A DNA stretch of 64,000 nucleotides from Anaeromyxobacter diazotrophicus (GTDB taxonomy: Bacteria > Myxococcota > Myxococcia > Myxococcales > Anaeromyxobacteraceae), in the NCBI RefSeq assembly GCF_013340205.1, contig NZ_BJTG01000001.1:124001-188000 (forward strand), read 5' to 3'. Positions within the stretch are counted from its first letter, which is position 1, and each line of letters starts with the position of its first letter. Below, piece by piece: positions 28,129 through 36,241 of this stretch. Made by a program: the position numbers and the translations under genes. The notes under the pieces are model-generated. The model saw nothing but the letters and a program-made list of their open reading frames with translations, made no database searches and was not told where the DNA came from.

Positions 28129-28889
28129 CAGCCCCCCTCCAGCCGCTCCTCGAGCGCCTCGGCCAGGAAGACGGTGAGGAGGAGCAGGAGCCCGCCGGCG
28201 ACCGCGAGCGCCACCGCCAGGTTGAGCGGGAGGATGGTGCCGGCCGAGAGCACGTCCCCGATCTGCCCGGCCGGCAGCACGTTCTCGAGGTAGGCCCGGC
28301 GGGCGAGGAGCCCGAGGAGCCCGGTCGCGGCGTAGAGGCCGATCCCGGCGCCCTCGCCGATCGCGACCAGCAGGCGCGGCGCGATCCGGCGGAAGACGTC
28401 CGCCTCCATCGCGAGGTAGACCGAGAGCGGCACCGTCGCGAGCACCACCCCGCCCTGGAACCCGCCGCCGGGCGAGACCTGCCCGTGGGTGGCGAGGTAG
28501 AGGCCGAGGCAGACGCCGGCGCCCGCGAGCCCCCCGCCGAGCACGCGCACCGCGCTGCTGGTGGGGGGCGGCCGCCGGCCGGCCGCGCGGTCGCGCTCCT
28601 CCGCGTGGCCCTCGCGGCGCGGGCCCTGCCGGAGCAGGAGGCCCGCGCCCGCGACCGCCGTGAAGAGGATGAGCTCCTCGCCGAGCGTGTCGAAGCCGCG
28701 GTAGTCGAAGTTGACGGCCGCCACCGCGTCCCCGGCGCTCCGCTCGGGCGCGGACCGCCGCGCCAGGAGATCGCCGTAGGCGCTCGCCCCCTCCCCCGCG
28801 GGCGGCAGGCGCGCCAGGCCGGCGGCGAGCGCGGCGGCGAGGACCAGGAGCCCCGCCCACAGCACGGCCGCGCGCCCGCGCGCGCTCAC
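28125..28889 (-). CDS. mnhB: Fused MbhE-like and MnhB antiporter subunit
   Basis: A 254-residue membrane protein in two parts. The first 90 residues (VAAVNFDYRGFDTLGEELILFTAVAGAGLLL) match the extreme C-terminus of MrpA, which is the separate subunit MbhE in archaeal hydrogenases. The rest is MnhB: LYLATHGQVSPGGGFQGGVV near residue 135 and a four-helix region ending EALEERLEGG. A polar linker (GPRREGHAEERDRAAGRRPP) joins them. GTG start in a GTGA overlap with the previous gene. The fusion shows how the MrpA tail can be divided differently from the usual bacterial operon. Confidence 0.85.
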   Translation of the reverse strand: MSARGRAAVLWAGLLVLAAALAAGLARLPPAGEGASAYGDLLARRSAPERSAGDAVAAVNFDYRGFDTLGEELILFTAVAGAGLLLRQGPRREGHAEERDRAAGRRPPPTSSAVRVLGGGLAGAGVCLGLYLATHGQVSPGGGFQGGVVLATVPLSVYLAMEADVFRRIAPRLLVAIGEGAGIGLYAATGLLGLLARRAYLENVLPAGQIGDVLSAGTILPLNLAVALAVAGGLLLLLTVFLAEALEERLEGGW

Positions 28890-29164
28890 CGCGCCGCCCC
28901 GCCGGTGCGCTCGCGCCGGTGGCGCTCCGCGTCGCGCCGGATCTTCGCCAGCGAGAGCAGGATGACGAGCGGCAGCGCCACCGCCCCCACCACGAGCTGC
29001 GAGAGCGCCACGTCCGGCGCCTGGTGCAGGAAGAAGAGCAGCGCCAGCACGAGCCCGAAGAGGCTCACCACGAGCGCCTGCGCCAGCGGCTCGCGGGTGA
29101 GCACCACCCCGGTCCCCACGGCGGCGGCCAGCACGAGCACGGCGATCCGGAGCGCCTCGATCAC
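28886..29164 (-). CDS. DUF4040/MbhD-like antiporter subunit
   Basis: A 92-residue protein with three hydrophobic helices. Its VVSLFGLVLALLFFLHQAPDVALSQLVVGAVALPLVILLSL pattern, with the APDVA acidic motif, is the MbhD segment found inside the C-terminal part of MrpA in ordinary Mrp operons. Here it is a free gene. GTG start overlapping the mnhG stop (GTGA) and GTGA overlap with the next gene. Confidence 0.82.
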   Translation of the reverse strand: MIEALRIAVLVLAAAVGTGVVLTREPLAQALVVSLFGLVLALLFFLHQAPDVALSQLVVGAVALPLVILLSLAKIRRDAERHRRERTGGAAR

Positions 29165-29490
29165 GCGCCCTCCTCCCGCTCCGGCGGCCAGCGCCGGTGC
29201 TGGCGCACGAAGGCGGCGCGCGCCAGCGCGTGCGTCACCACCCCGTTCAGCACCGTCAGGAGCGCGGTGACGAGGAGCGGCTTCACCGCCGCGAGCGGGC
29301 CCGCCTCGAGCGCGATGGCGCCGGTGAGCAGCGCCGCGCCCAGCGTCGAGGGCGGCGCCACGAAGTGGAGCCGCTGCCACGGGTCGCGCATCACGGCCAG
29401 CCCGAGCGCGCAGGCGAGCGTGAGCAGCACGGCGGCGCCGGCCAGGAGCGCCGCGAGCCCGTGCTGGAGCGCGCCCCAGCTCACAGCCAC
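29161..29490 (-). CDS. mnhG: Na+/H+ antiporter subunit G (MrpG/MnhG)
   Basis: A 109-residue protein with three membrane helices. The MnhG signature RDPWQRLHFVAPPSTLGAALL is clear (family pattern MRLPDxYTRLHAxxxxxTLG), as is the KPLLVTALLTVLNGVVTHALARAA helix. The start may be GTG at 29490 or, giving the GTGA overlap seen at most other junctions, GTG at 29484. Required for assembly of Mrp complexes in studied bacteria. Confidence 0.9.
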   Translation of the reverse strand: MAVSWGALQHGLAALLAGAAVLLTLACALGLAVMRDPWQRLHFVAPPSTLGAALLTGAIALEAGPLAAVKPLLVTALLTVLNGVVTHALARAAFVRQHRRWPPEREEGA

Positions 29491-29729
29491 CGCTCCAGGA
29501 AGCGCGCGAAGACGAGGCCGCCGCCGAAGGACATCACCCCCAGGGTGAGGGCCAGGTCCTGGAACGCGGCCGGCCCGAAGGCCTGCGCCAGGGCGAGCAG
29601 GAGGAGCGTCAGGATCACCCCCGCCATCTGCAGCCCGGCGGCGCGGTCGACCGGGTCGCCCCGCAGCACGACCACCACCGGCCCGAGCAGCGCCAGGAAG
29701 AGGCCGGCGGCGGCGAGCCGGAAGATCAC
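29481..29729 (-). CDS. mnhF: Na+/H+ antiporter subunit F (MrpF/MnhF)
   Basis: An 82-residue protein with three membrane helices. ALLGPVVVVLRGDPVDRAAGLQMAGVILTLLLLALAQ carries the conserved GPxxxDR block of MrpF/MbhB, including the Asp implicated in ion transport. GTG start overlapping the mnhE stop as GTGA. It is short enough to be missed by gene finders requiring an ATG. Confidence 0.87.
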   Translation of the reverse strand: MIFRLAAAGLFLALLGPVVVVLRGDPVDRAAGLQMAGVILTLLLLALAQAFGPAAFQDLALTLGVMSFGGGLVFARFLERWL

Positions 29730-30232
29730 GGCCGCGCCCCCAGCCGCCGGGTCATGTCGGGCACCTCGCTCCGCTCGAGCTGGTGGAACCAGAGGAGCCC
29801 GCGCTCCGCGTCCACCCCGAGCACGATGAAGTTCGGGGTCATGGTGGTGTAGGCGACCGCGAGGGCGCGGCGCGCCTGCTCGCGCGGGCCCGGACCGCCG
29901 GCGTCGAACCGGACCGCGAGGAGCAGCGAGGGGGCCGGCCGCCCGCCGAGCTGGCGCGCCAGGACGCGCAGGATCTCGACCGTCCCGGTGAAGGCGTAGG
30001 GCGCGACCTGCCAGCCGGCGAGGAGCCACCGGCCCGCCCCGGCGAAGGTGGCGCCGTTGCGCGACCAGACGAGGCGCGAGGCGACCGCGGCCAGCAGCGC
30101 CGCGCCCGCGCCGACCGCGAGCTCGGAGGGCGCGAGCCGCTGGGTGAACGCGAGCCAGGCCGCGTAGGCGCCCGCGAGGTGGAGCGCCCATTCGACGGCG
30201 CGGCGACGCACGGTGGGCGCGGGCTCGGGCAT
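29726..30232 (-). CDS. mnhE: Na+/H+ antiporter subunit E (MrpE/MnhE)
   Basis: First gene of the antiporter operon, 168 residues. Two or three hydrophobic helices (WALHLAGAYAAWLAF, ELAVGAGAALLAAVASRLVW) precede the soluble domain with the MnhE hallmark VAYTTMTPNFIVLGVDAERGLLWFHQLE (family TPGT...D...L..H). The ATG at 30232 is preceded on the minus strand by a perfect 11-bp hairpin ending 6 bases upstream of it, which would block ribosome loading when folded. No Shine-Dalgarno sequence is obvious. Confidence 0.88.
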   Translation of the reverse strand: MPEPAPTVRRRAVEWALHLAGAYAAWLAFTQRLAPSELAVGAGAALLAAVASRLVWSRNGATFAGAGRWLLAGWQVAPYAFTGTVEILRVLARQLGGRPAPSLLLAVRFDAGGPGPREQARRALAVAYTTMTPNFIVLGVDAERGLLWFHQLERSEVPDMTRRLGARP

Positions 30233-30238
30233 GGCGCT

Positions 30239-30263
30239 GAGGCGCCGCGGTGCGCGGCGCCTC
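30239..30263 (-). promoter_or_regulatory. Perfect 11-bp hairpin at the head of the antiporter operon
   Basis: GAGGCGCCGCG-GTG-CGCGGCGCCTC is fully self-complementary with a 3-nt loop. It ends 6 bases from the mnhE ATG, in the mRNA leader, so it could be a translational switch, an attenuator or a protein-binding palindrome. Confidence 0.5.
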
Positions 30264-30366
30264 GGGAGAGCTTGCCCACGGCGGGGCCAAAGCTCACCGC
30301 CCCGGCGCGGTCGGGACGCCTGCCCGGCCTCCGAGCGGCCGCCCCCCGGCGCCGCGACACCCCGCC

Positions 30367-30396
30367 GCGACACGCGGGGCGCGGGTCGCGTAAGAT
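30367..30396 (+). promoter_or_regulatory. Candidate promoter of the CBS gene
   Basis: GCGACA (30367-30372) and TAAGAT (30391-30396) are 18 bp apart, matching four and four of six sigma-70 consensus bases. The predicted start site leaves a leader of about 13 bases carrying GGAGGA. Confidence 0.4.
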
Positions 30397-30415
30397 GCGC
30401 GGCCCCGGAGGATCC

Positions 30416-30844
30416 ATGCCCAGCATCGAGAAGTACATCAAGCGCGACGTCATCGCCCTCGACGCGTCCACGACCTGCGCCGACGCCGCCCACCTCATGG
30501 AGGCGCGGCGCATCGGCTCGGTCGGCGTGCGGCGCGACGGCAAGCTCGTCGGCCTCGTCACCGAGCGCGACCTCGTCTACGGCGTCATGGCCAAGGGCGA
30601 GAGCCTGCAGAAGCCGCTCGGCGAGGTCATGCGCGCGGACCGGCCGGCGGTGACGCCCACCACCACCGAGCGGGACGCCGCGCACCTCATGCAGGCGCAC
30701 CAGACGCGGCACCTGCTGGTGAAGAGCGACGGCGAGGCGATCGGGGTCATCTCCATGCTCGACGTGCTGTCGCTCATGCTCGAGGACAACCGCTTCCTCA
30801 TCGAGCAGCTGCACACGTACATCCGCGGCGGCCGCGGCGGGTAG
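30416..30844 (+). CDS. CBS-domain pair protein
   Basis: A 142-residue protein made of two CBS motifs, one Bateman module. CBS1 is around residues 5-60 (VIALDASTTCADAAHLMEARRIGSVGV..GLVTERDLVYGVM) and CBS2 around 70-130 (VTPTTTERDAAHLMQAHQTRHLLV..GVISMLDVLSLM). Such stand-alone pairs bind adenine nucleotides or other small molecules and regulate a partner. The two ERD or LDV sites after the last strand of each motif are the usual phosphate-contact positions. GGAGGA lies 4 bases before the ATG. It converges with the sensor-kinase gene, stops 11 bp apart. The partner protein is unknown. Confidence 0.9.
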   Translation: MPSIEKYIKRDVIALDASTTCADAAHLMEARRIGSVGVRRDGKLVGLVTERDLVYGVMAKGESLQKPLGEVMRADRPAVTPTTTERDAAHLMQAHQTRHLLVKSDGEAIGVISMLDVLSLMLEDNRFLIEQLHTYIRGGRGG

Positions 30845-30855
30845 CCGCCCGGCCG

Positions 30856-33078
30856 TCAGGGCCCCGCGCGCGGCGCGGCGCGCGCCGGCGGCCGGGCCGG
30901 GAAGGTCACCTCGAAGAGCGTGCCGGTGGCCTCGTCGGAGCGCACCACCACGCGCCCGCCGTGCGCCCGGACGATCTCGCCCACGATGTAGAGCCCGAGC
31001 CCGACGCCGCCCCAGGAGTTCCCGGCCCCGTCGCCGCGCTTGAACGGCTCGAAGAGGTGCTCGCGCAGCCGCGGCGGGATGGGCGTGCCCTCGTTGTGCA
31101 CCGAGAGGATCCGCTCCTCGCCCTGCCCGCGCCAGGCCAGCGCCACCGGCGTGCCGGGGGCGCCGTAGCGCACGGCGTTGGTGAGGAGGTTCATCACCAC
31201 CTGCTGCATGCGGTCGGGGTCGAACACGCCCGAGCCGTCGCCCTGCGGCTGGTAGACGACGGTGCGGCCGGGGTGGGCGGCCTCGACCTCGTGGACCGCC
31301 TCGCGGCAGAGGGTATCGAGGTCGGCCGGCCGGAACGACACCGGCAACCCTTGGCCCAGCCGCGCCCGCGAGTAGTCGAGCAGATCGCTGATGAGGCGCG
31401 ACATGCGCGCGGCGCCGCTCGTCACGCGCTCGAGGGCGCGGCGGTGGCGCTCCGGCAGCGCGCGGTCGCGCAGCACCAGCGCCGCCGAGGCGCTGAGCGC
31501 GGTGAGGGGGGTGCGCAGGTCGTGGCCCACGATGCCGAGCAGGTGCGCCTGCACCTCCTGCGAGCGGCGGCGCTCGGTCACGTCGCGCAGGTAGGCGGAG
31601 AGCCCGCCCTGGTGCGGGAAGGCGCGCACCTCGAACCACCGCTCGCCGGCGCGCGTCTCGAAGGTGATGGGGGCGTGCTCCTCGGCGGCCCGCCGCAGCT
31701 CGTGCTCCGCGGCGGGGCCGCACAGCGTCTGGCAGCTCGACCAGAGATCCGCGCCCAGCAGCGCGTCGTGCCGCGCGCCGAGCAGCTCCTCGAAGGTGCG
31801 GTTCAGGTAGACGAGGCGCCAGGCGCGGTCCACCGCGAAGAAGGCGTCGGCGATGGTCTCGAGGATGGCGGCGTTGCGGGCGAAGGCCTCGCGGGCGCGG
31901 TTCTCGTCCTCGTACTGCTTGCGCCGGAGCTGCGCGTGGACCCGCGCGCGCAGCACGGTCAGCCCGCGCGCCGTCGAGACGTAGTCGTCGGCGCCGGCCT
32001 CCACCGCCGCCGCCATGGCCTCGTGCTCGTCGCGCGGCCCGAACAGCACGAGCGGCAGCTCGCGGCGCGCCGGGTCGGCCTGGGTGCGCCGGCTCGCCTC
32101 CAGCGCGGCCGCCAGCGAGGGCGTGGCGTCGAGCACGATGCCGTCCACCCGGTCCACCGCCAGGAGGTCGAGCGCGTCCTGCAGCGAGGTGGCGACGGCG
32201 ACGTCGTGCCCCTCCCCCCGGAGCTCCTCCAGCGCCGCCTCGGCCGGCGGCGCCCCCAGCCCGACCGCCAGGATGCGCTTCGGGGCCAGCGCCCCCGCCG
32301 TCCCCAGCTCCGCCGGCGGACGCGCCCCGCGCAGCAGCGCCTCCAGCCGGGCCAGCACCAGCGGGTCGGAGCCCTCGCCCTTCGCTACGTAGGCGTCGGC
32401 GCCCGCCTCGAGCGCGCGCACCTCGCCCTCCGGGCCGGCGGCGGTGAGGAGGATGCACGGGGTGGTGCGCAGCACGGCGTCGCCGCGGAGCCGCCGGATG
32501 AAGGTCGCGCCGTCCATCCCCGGCATGACCCCGTCCACCACCACCGCGCTCGGGCGGCGGTCGGCCGCCGCCCGCAGCCCCTCCCCGCCGGAGTCGGCGG
32601 TCACCACCGTGAAGCCGGCCCCCTCCAGCGCGGCCCGGAGCGCCTCGCGGGCGGTGGCGCTGTCGTCGATGACGAGCACCGGGCGGCGCGGCGGCGCCGG
32701 CTCGTCCGAGCCGGTCCGCCGCACCAGCTCGCGGGCGCGGGCCACGAGCAGGCTCGCGTCGTAGGGCTTCCCCACGTACTCGTCGGCGCCGGTCTGCAGC
32801 CCGCGGATGCGGTGCTGCACCTCGGCCTCGCTGGAGAGCAGCATGACCGGCGTCTCGCCGTGGTCAGGGGAGCACTTGATCTCCGCCAGCAGCTCGAGCC
32901 CGTCGCCGTCCGGCAGGAGCACGTCGAGCACCACCAGCGCGAACCGGCGGCGGGCCAGCGCGGCGCGCGCCTCGCCGGCGCCGGCCGCCAGCTCGGGCGC
33001 GAACCCGGCGGCGGAGAACGCCTCCTGCAGGTCCATCCGGACGGTCAGGCTGTCGTCGACCACGAGGACGGGGATCAC
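30856..33078 (-). CDS. Multi-receiver hybrid histidine kinase of the chemosensory operon
   Basis: A 740-residue cytosolic protein and the last gene of the chemosensory operon. Three receiver domains come first: about 1-120 (VVLDVLLPDGDG), 130-250 (VVVDGVMPGMDG) and 262-385 (a more divergent one, GIVLDATPSL). A PAS domain follows (about 405-510; ILETIADAFFAVDRAWRLVYLNRTFEELLG), then HisKA (LLGIVGHDLRTPLTALS with phospho-His) and HATPase (NLLTNAVRYG, GVGLGLYIVGEIV). There is no membrane helix. Its GTG overlaps the cheB stop (GTGA). It may receive phosphate from CheA through its receivers and act as the output branch, as no free CheY is encoded here. Confidence 0.9.
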   Translation of the reverse strand: MIPVLVVDDSLTVRMDLQEAFSAAGFAPELAAGAGEARAALARRRFALVVLDVLLPDGDGLELLAEIKCSPDHGETPVMLLSSEAEVQHRIRGLQTGADEYVGKPYDASLLVARARELVRRTGSDEPAPPRRPVLVIDDSATAREALRAALEGAGFTVVTADSGGEGLRAAADRRPSAVVVDGVMPGMDGATFIRRLRGDAVLRTTPCILLTAAGPEGEVRALEAGADAYVAKGEGSDPLVLARLEALLRGARPPAELGTAGALAPKRILAVGLGAPPAEAALEELRGEGHDVAVATSLQDALDLLAVDRVDGIVLDATPSLAAALEASRRTQADPARRELPLVLFGPRDEHEAMAAAVEAGADDYVSTARGLTVLRARVHAQLRRKQYEDENRAREAFARNAAILETIADAFFAVDRAWRLVYLNRTFEELLGARHDALLGADLWSSCQTLCGPAAEHELRRAAEEHAPITFETRAGERWFEVRAFPHQGGLSAYLRDVTERRRSQEVQAHLLGIVGHDLRTPLTALSASAALVLRDRALPERHRRALERVTSGAARMSRLISDLLDYSRARLGQGLPVSFRPADLDTLCREAVHEVEAAHPGRTVVYQPQGDGSGVFDPDRMQQVVMNLLTNAVRYGAPGTPVALAWRGQGEERILSVHNEGTPIPPRLREHLFEPFKRGDGAGNSWGGVGLGLYIVGEIVRAHGGRVVVRSDEATGTLFEVTFPARPPARAAPRAGP

Positions 33079-34139
33079 GCGCCGCCCCCCGGCCGCGCCG
33101 CCTCGAGCAGCGCCGGCCCGATCTCCTGCAGCGGGAGGACGCGCTCCGCGGCCCCGAGCAGGATGGCCTCGCGCGGCATGCCGAACACGACCGAGGTGGC
33201 CTCGTCCTGCGCCACGGTGGCCGCGCCGGCGCGGCGCATCGCCAGGAGCCCCTCGGCGCCGTCCTTGCCCATCCCGGTGAGCAGGCACCCCAGCGCCGCC
33301 GGCCCGAGCGCGCGCGCCAGCGACTCGAACAGGACGTCGACCGAGGGCTTGCACGAGAGCCGCTCGGGCCCGTCGTCGAGGCGGAGCGCCCCGCGCTCGA
33401 CCACCAGGTGCCGGCCGGGCGGCGCCATCAGGACCCCGGCGCCCGGCGCCAGGCGCTCGCCGTCCCGCGCGTAGCGGACGCGTACCGAGAGCTGCGCGTC
33501 GAGCCACTCCGCGAACGCCTTCCCGAACGGCTCGTTGATGTGGATGACGAGCAGCACCGGCAGTCGGAAGCCGCGCGGCAGCGCGCGCAGGATCTCCACC
33601 ACCGCGCCCGGCGAGCCGGTCGAGCCCCCGAGCGCGAGCACCTCGAGCGGCGGCCGCCCGGCGGAGGGGAAGACCGGCGTCGCCGCCGGCCGCCCGCGCG
33701 CGCTGCCGCTGAACCGGCCGCGCAGGTGGGTGATGACCTTGATGCGCGCCACGAGCTTCACGGTGGCGCGCAGCCGCGCCTCCCAGTCGCCGTCGAGCTC
33801 GTCGCCGCGGGGCTTGTCCAGCACGTCGATGGCGCCGGCGGCGAGCGCGTCGTAGGTGCGGTAGAGCTCGCCGCGGTTGGTCGAGGCCGACACCACCAGG
33901 ATCGGCGTCGGGCAGTACGCCATGATGTGCTCGGCGGCGGCCACGCCGGTCATGACCGGCATCATCATGTCGAGCGTCACCACGTCCGGCCGCAGCCGCT
34001 CGCACAGCTCGATGGCCTGCTTGCCGTCCTCCGCCTCGGCGATCACCGCGATCTCGGGATCCTGCGCCAGCACCTCCACCAGGCGCTTGCGGATGGTGAG
34101 GGAGTCCTCGGCGACGAGGACGCGGATCCGGGGGCTCAC
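33075..34139 (-). CDS. cheB: Chemotaxis protein-glutamate methylesterase CheB
   Basis: A 354-residue CheB that removes methyl groups from the receptor when phosphorylated, providing adaptation. The receiver domain (about 5-125; VLVAEDSLTIRKR, Asp in VVTLDMMMPVMTG) is joined to the methylesterase domain, whose triad is visible: Ser in ALGGSTGSPGAV near residue 170, His in LLVIHINEPFG near 196 and Asp in LLTGMGKDGAEG near 293. GTG start, GTGA overlaps at both ends with cheA and the kinase gene. Confidence 0.95.
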   Translation of the reverse strand: MSPRIRVLVAEDSLTIRKRLVEVLAQDPEIAVIAEAEDGKQAIELCERLRPDVVTLDMMMPVMTGVAAAEHIMAYCPTPILVVSASTNRGELYRTYDALAAGAIDVLDKPRGDELDGDWEARLRATVKLVARIKVITHLRGRFSGSARGRPAATPVFPSAGRPPLEVLALGGSTGSPGAVVEILRALPRGFRLPVLLVIHINEPFGKAFAEWLDAQLSVRVRYARDGERLAPGAGVLMAPPGRHLVVERGALRLDDGPERLSCKPSVDVLFESLARALGPAALGCLLTGMGKDGAEGLLAMRRAGAATVAQDEATSVVFGMPREAILLGAAERVLPLQEIGPALLEAARPGGGA

Positions 34140-36241
34140 GCGAGCAGCTCCTCGATCTGGGCCAGCAGCTTCTGCTGGTCGAACTCGGACTTCACCACGT
34201 AGGCGCGCGCGCCCGCCTCGAGCCCGCGCCGCCGGTCCTCGGGCGCCGCGCGCGAGGTGACGAGGATGGCCGGCGTGACGGCGAGCGCGGGGTCGGCGCG
34301 GGTGGTGCGCACGAACTCGAACCCGTCCATCCCCGGCATCTCCACGTCCACCAGGAACAGCCCGAAGCGGCGCCGCCGCGCCTTGTCGAGCGCCTCCTCC
34401 GCAGAGACCGCCAGCTCGACCTCGTAGCCGGCCGACTCCAGGATGCTCTGCTGCAGCATGCGGGTGGTGAGCGAGTCGTCCACCACCAGCACCGGCGCGC
34501 GGGCGCGGCGCGGCGCGGGGGGCGGCGCGGCGGCGCGCGCCGCGGCGGCCAGCCCGGCGGGGTCGAGCACCAGCCGCGGCTGGCCCTCGCCGTCGAGCGC
34601 CGCGCCCAGCACGAAGGGCTCCGCGCGCGCGTGCTCCGGGACCGGGTGCACCACGATCTCCGAGGTGCCGAGCAGCCGGTCCGCGCCCAGCGCCACGCGC
34701 TCGCCCCCGGCGCGCACCACGAGGGCCGCGAAGGCCCGCCGCGGCCGCTCCGCGCCGCCGTCGCGCAGCAGGCGGCCGAGCGGCAGGAACGGGAGCACCT
34801 CGCCCTCGTGGGAGAGGCCCGCGCCGCCGGGCCCCTGCGCCAGCCGCTCCGGCCAGACGTGCACGGTACGCTCGACCGCCTCGAGCGGCACGGACGCCAC
34901 CGCCCCGCCCGCCTCGACGTGCAGCGCGCGCACCGACGAGAGCGAGAGGGGCACCGCCAGCTCGAGGGTGGCGCCGCGCCCGGGCTCGCTCTCCAGGCTG
35001 GCGGTGCCGCCGAGCCGCGTCGCGCTGTCGCGCACCACGTCCAGCCCCACCCCGCGCCCGGCGAGGTCGTTCACGGCCGGGCTGGTGGAGAGGCCGCCGC
35101 GCAGGAGGAGCGCCGCCAGCGCCGCCGGCGCGAGCGCGGGCGCCTCGGCCGGCGTCGCCAGCCCCTTCCGCACCGCCGCGGCGCGCACCGCCTCGGCGTC
35201 CACCCCGCGCCCGTCGTCCCGGCACCTGAAGACGAGGGTGGCGCCCCGCCGCTCCACCTCGACCCGCACCCGGCCCGCCGGCGGCTTGCCGCGCGCCGCG
35301 CGCTCCGGCGCGGGCTCGATCCCGTGCGCGACCGCGTTGCGGACGGCGTGCAGGAGGGCGTCGCGGACCGGCGTCAGCAGGTGGGCGTCGATGCGGACCT
35401 CCCCCCCGCTCGCCTCGAAGGCGACCTCCCGGCCCAGCGCGTGCGCGGCGTCGCGGGTGGCGCGCTGGAGCGCGCCGAAGACGGCGCGCGCCGGGACGAG
35501 CCGCAGGCGCTCGGCGGCCCCGCGCAGCTGCGCGATCTCGCGCTCGGCCCGGTCCGCCCGCGCCGAGAGGCTCCGCTGCACCGACCCGAGCGCGCGCGCC
35601 AGCTCGTCGACCAGCCCGCGCAGGCGCGCCGGCGGGGGCGCCGGCTCGGCCTCGCCGTGCCGCGGGGCGAGCTGGTCGGACAGCGCGCGGGTGAGCTCGC
35701 GCGCGTGGCCGAGGGCCGCCAGCCCGCGCCGGAGCGCGCCCGCCTGCACCCCGGCCTCGAGCGCCGAGGCGAGCAGCGCGTCCGCCTCCGGCAGGTCCAC
35801 CCGCAGGCTCTGGTAGGGCGGCTCGCCGGCAGCGGCCCGCCGCGGCGCCTCGGCGGCCGCGGCGTCGCCCGTCGCCCCGGGGCCGGCAGCGGCGGAGGCG
35901 GAGGAGGCGGCGGCGGCGGCGGGCGGCGCGTCCACCTCGGCCAGCCGCGCCGCCATGCCGTCGACCGCGCGGAGGAGCGCGTCGATCCCCTCGCGCGGGA
36001 GCGGCGGCGTTCCCTCGTCGCGGTGGGGAGCGAGCTGATCCTCGGCGGCGTGGGCGAGCTCGGCGATGGCGGGCAGCTGCACCACGCGCGCGGCGCCCTT
36101 CAGCGTGTGGGCGAGCCGGAGCAGCCGCGCCACCACGGCGCGGTCGCCCGGCGCGCGCTCCAGCTCCAGGATGCCCCGCGAGAGCCCGTCGAGGAGCTCG
36201 CGCGCCTCGACGCGGAAGTACTTGTACTTGTCGCGCCCCAC
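34136..36241 (-). CDS. cheA: Chemotaxis histidine kinase CheA with C-terminal receiver
   Basis: A 701-residue CheA-CheY fusion of the FrzE kind. P1/HPt at the N-terminus has the phospho-His in RLAHTLKGAARVV (His45). An Ala-rich linker replaces a clear P2. Dimerisation and ATPase domains follow (NAVAHGIEP, DDGRGVD, GRGVGLDVVRD, GRGATLELAVPLSL), then a CheW-like P5 domain, and a receiver at about 580-700 (VLVVDDSLTTRM, FLVDVEMPGMDG). The built-in receiver probably serves as a phosphate sink or output. The GTG start overlaps the MCP stop by one base (TAGTG). Confidence 0.95.
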   Translation of the reverse strand: MGRDKYKYFRVEARELLDGLSRGILELERAPGDRAVVARLLRLAHTLKGAARVVQLPAIAELAHAAEDQLAPHRDEGTPPLPREGIDALLRAVDGMAARLAEVDAPPAAAAASSASAAAGPGATGDAAAAEAPRRAAAGEPPYQSLRVDLPEADALLASALEAGVQAGALRRGLAALGHARELTRALSDQLAPRHGEAEPAPPPARLRGLVDELARALGSVQRSLSARADRAEREIAQLRGAAERLRLVPARAVFGALQRATRDAAHALGREVAFEASGGEVRIDAHLLTPVRDALLHAVRNAVAHGIEPAPERAARGKPPAGRVRVEVERRGATLVFRCRDDGRGVDAEAVRAAAVRKGLATPAEAPALAPAALAALLLRGGLSTSPAVNDLAGRGVGLDVVRDSATRLGGTASLESEPGRGATLELAVPLSLSSVRALHVEAGGAVASVPLEAVERTVHVWPERLAQGPGGAGLSHEGEVLPFLPLGRLLRDGGAERPRRAFAALVVRAGGERVALGADRLLGTSEIVVHPVPEHARAEPFVLGAALDGEGQPRLVLDPAGLAAAARAAAPPPAPRRARAPVLVVDDSLTTRMLQQSILESAGYEVELAVSAEEALDKARRRRFGLFLVDVEMPGMDGFEFVRTTRADPALAVTPAILVTSRAAPEDRRRGLEAGARAYVVKSEFDQQKLLAQIEELLA

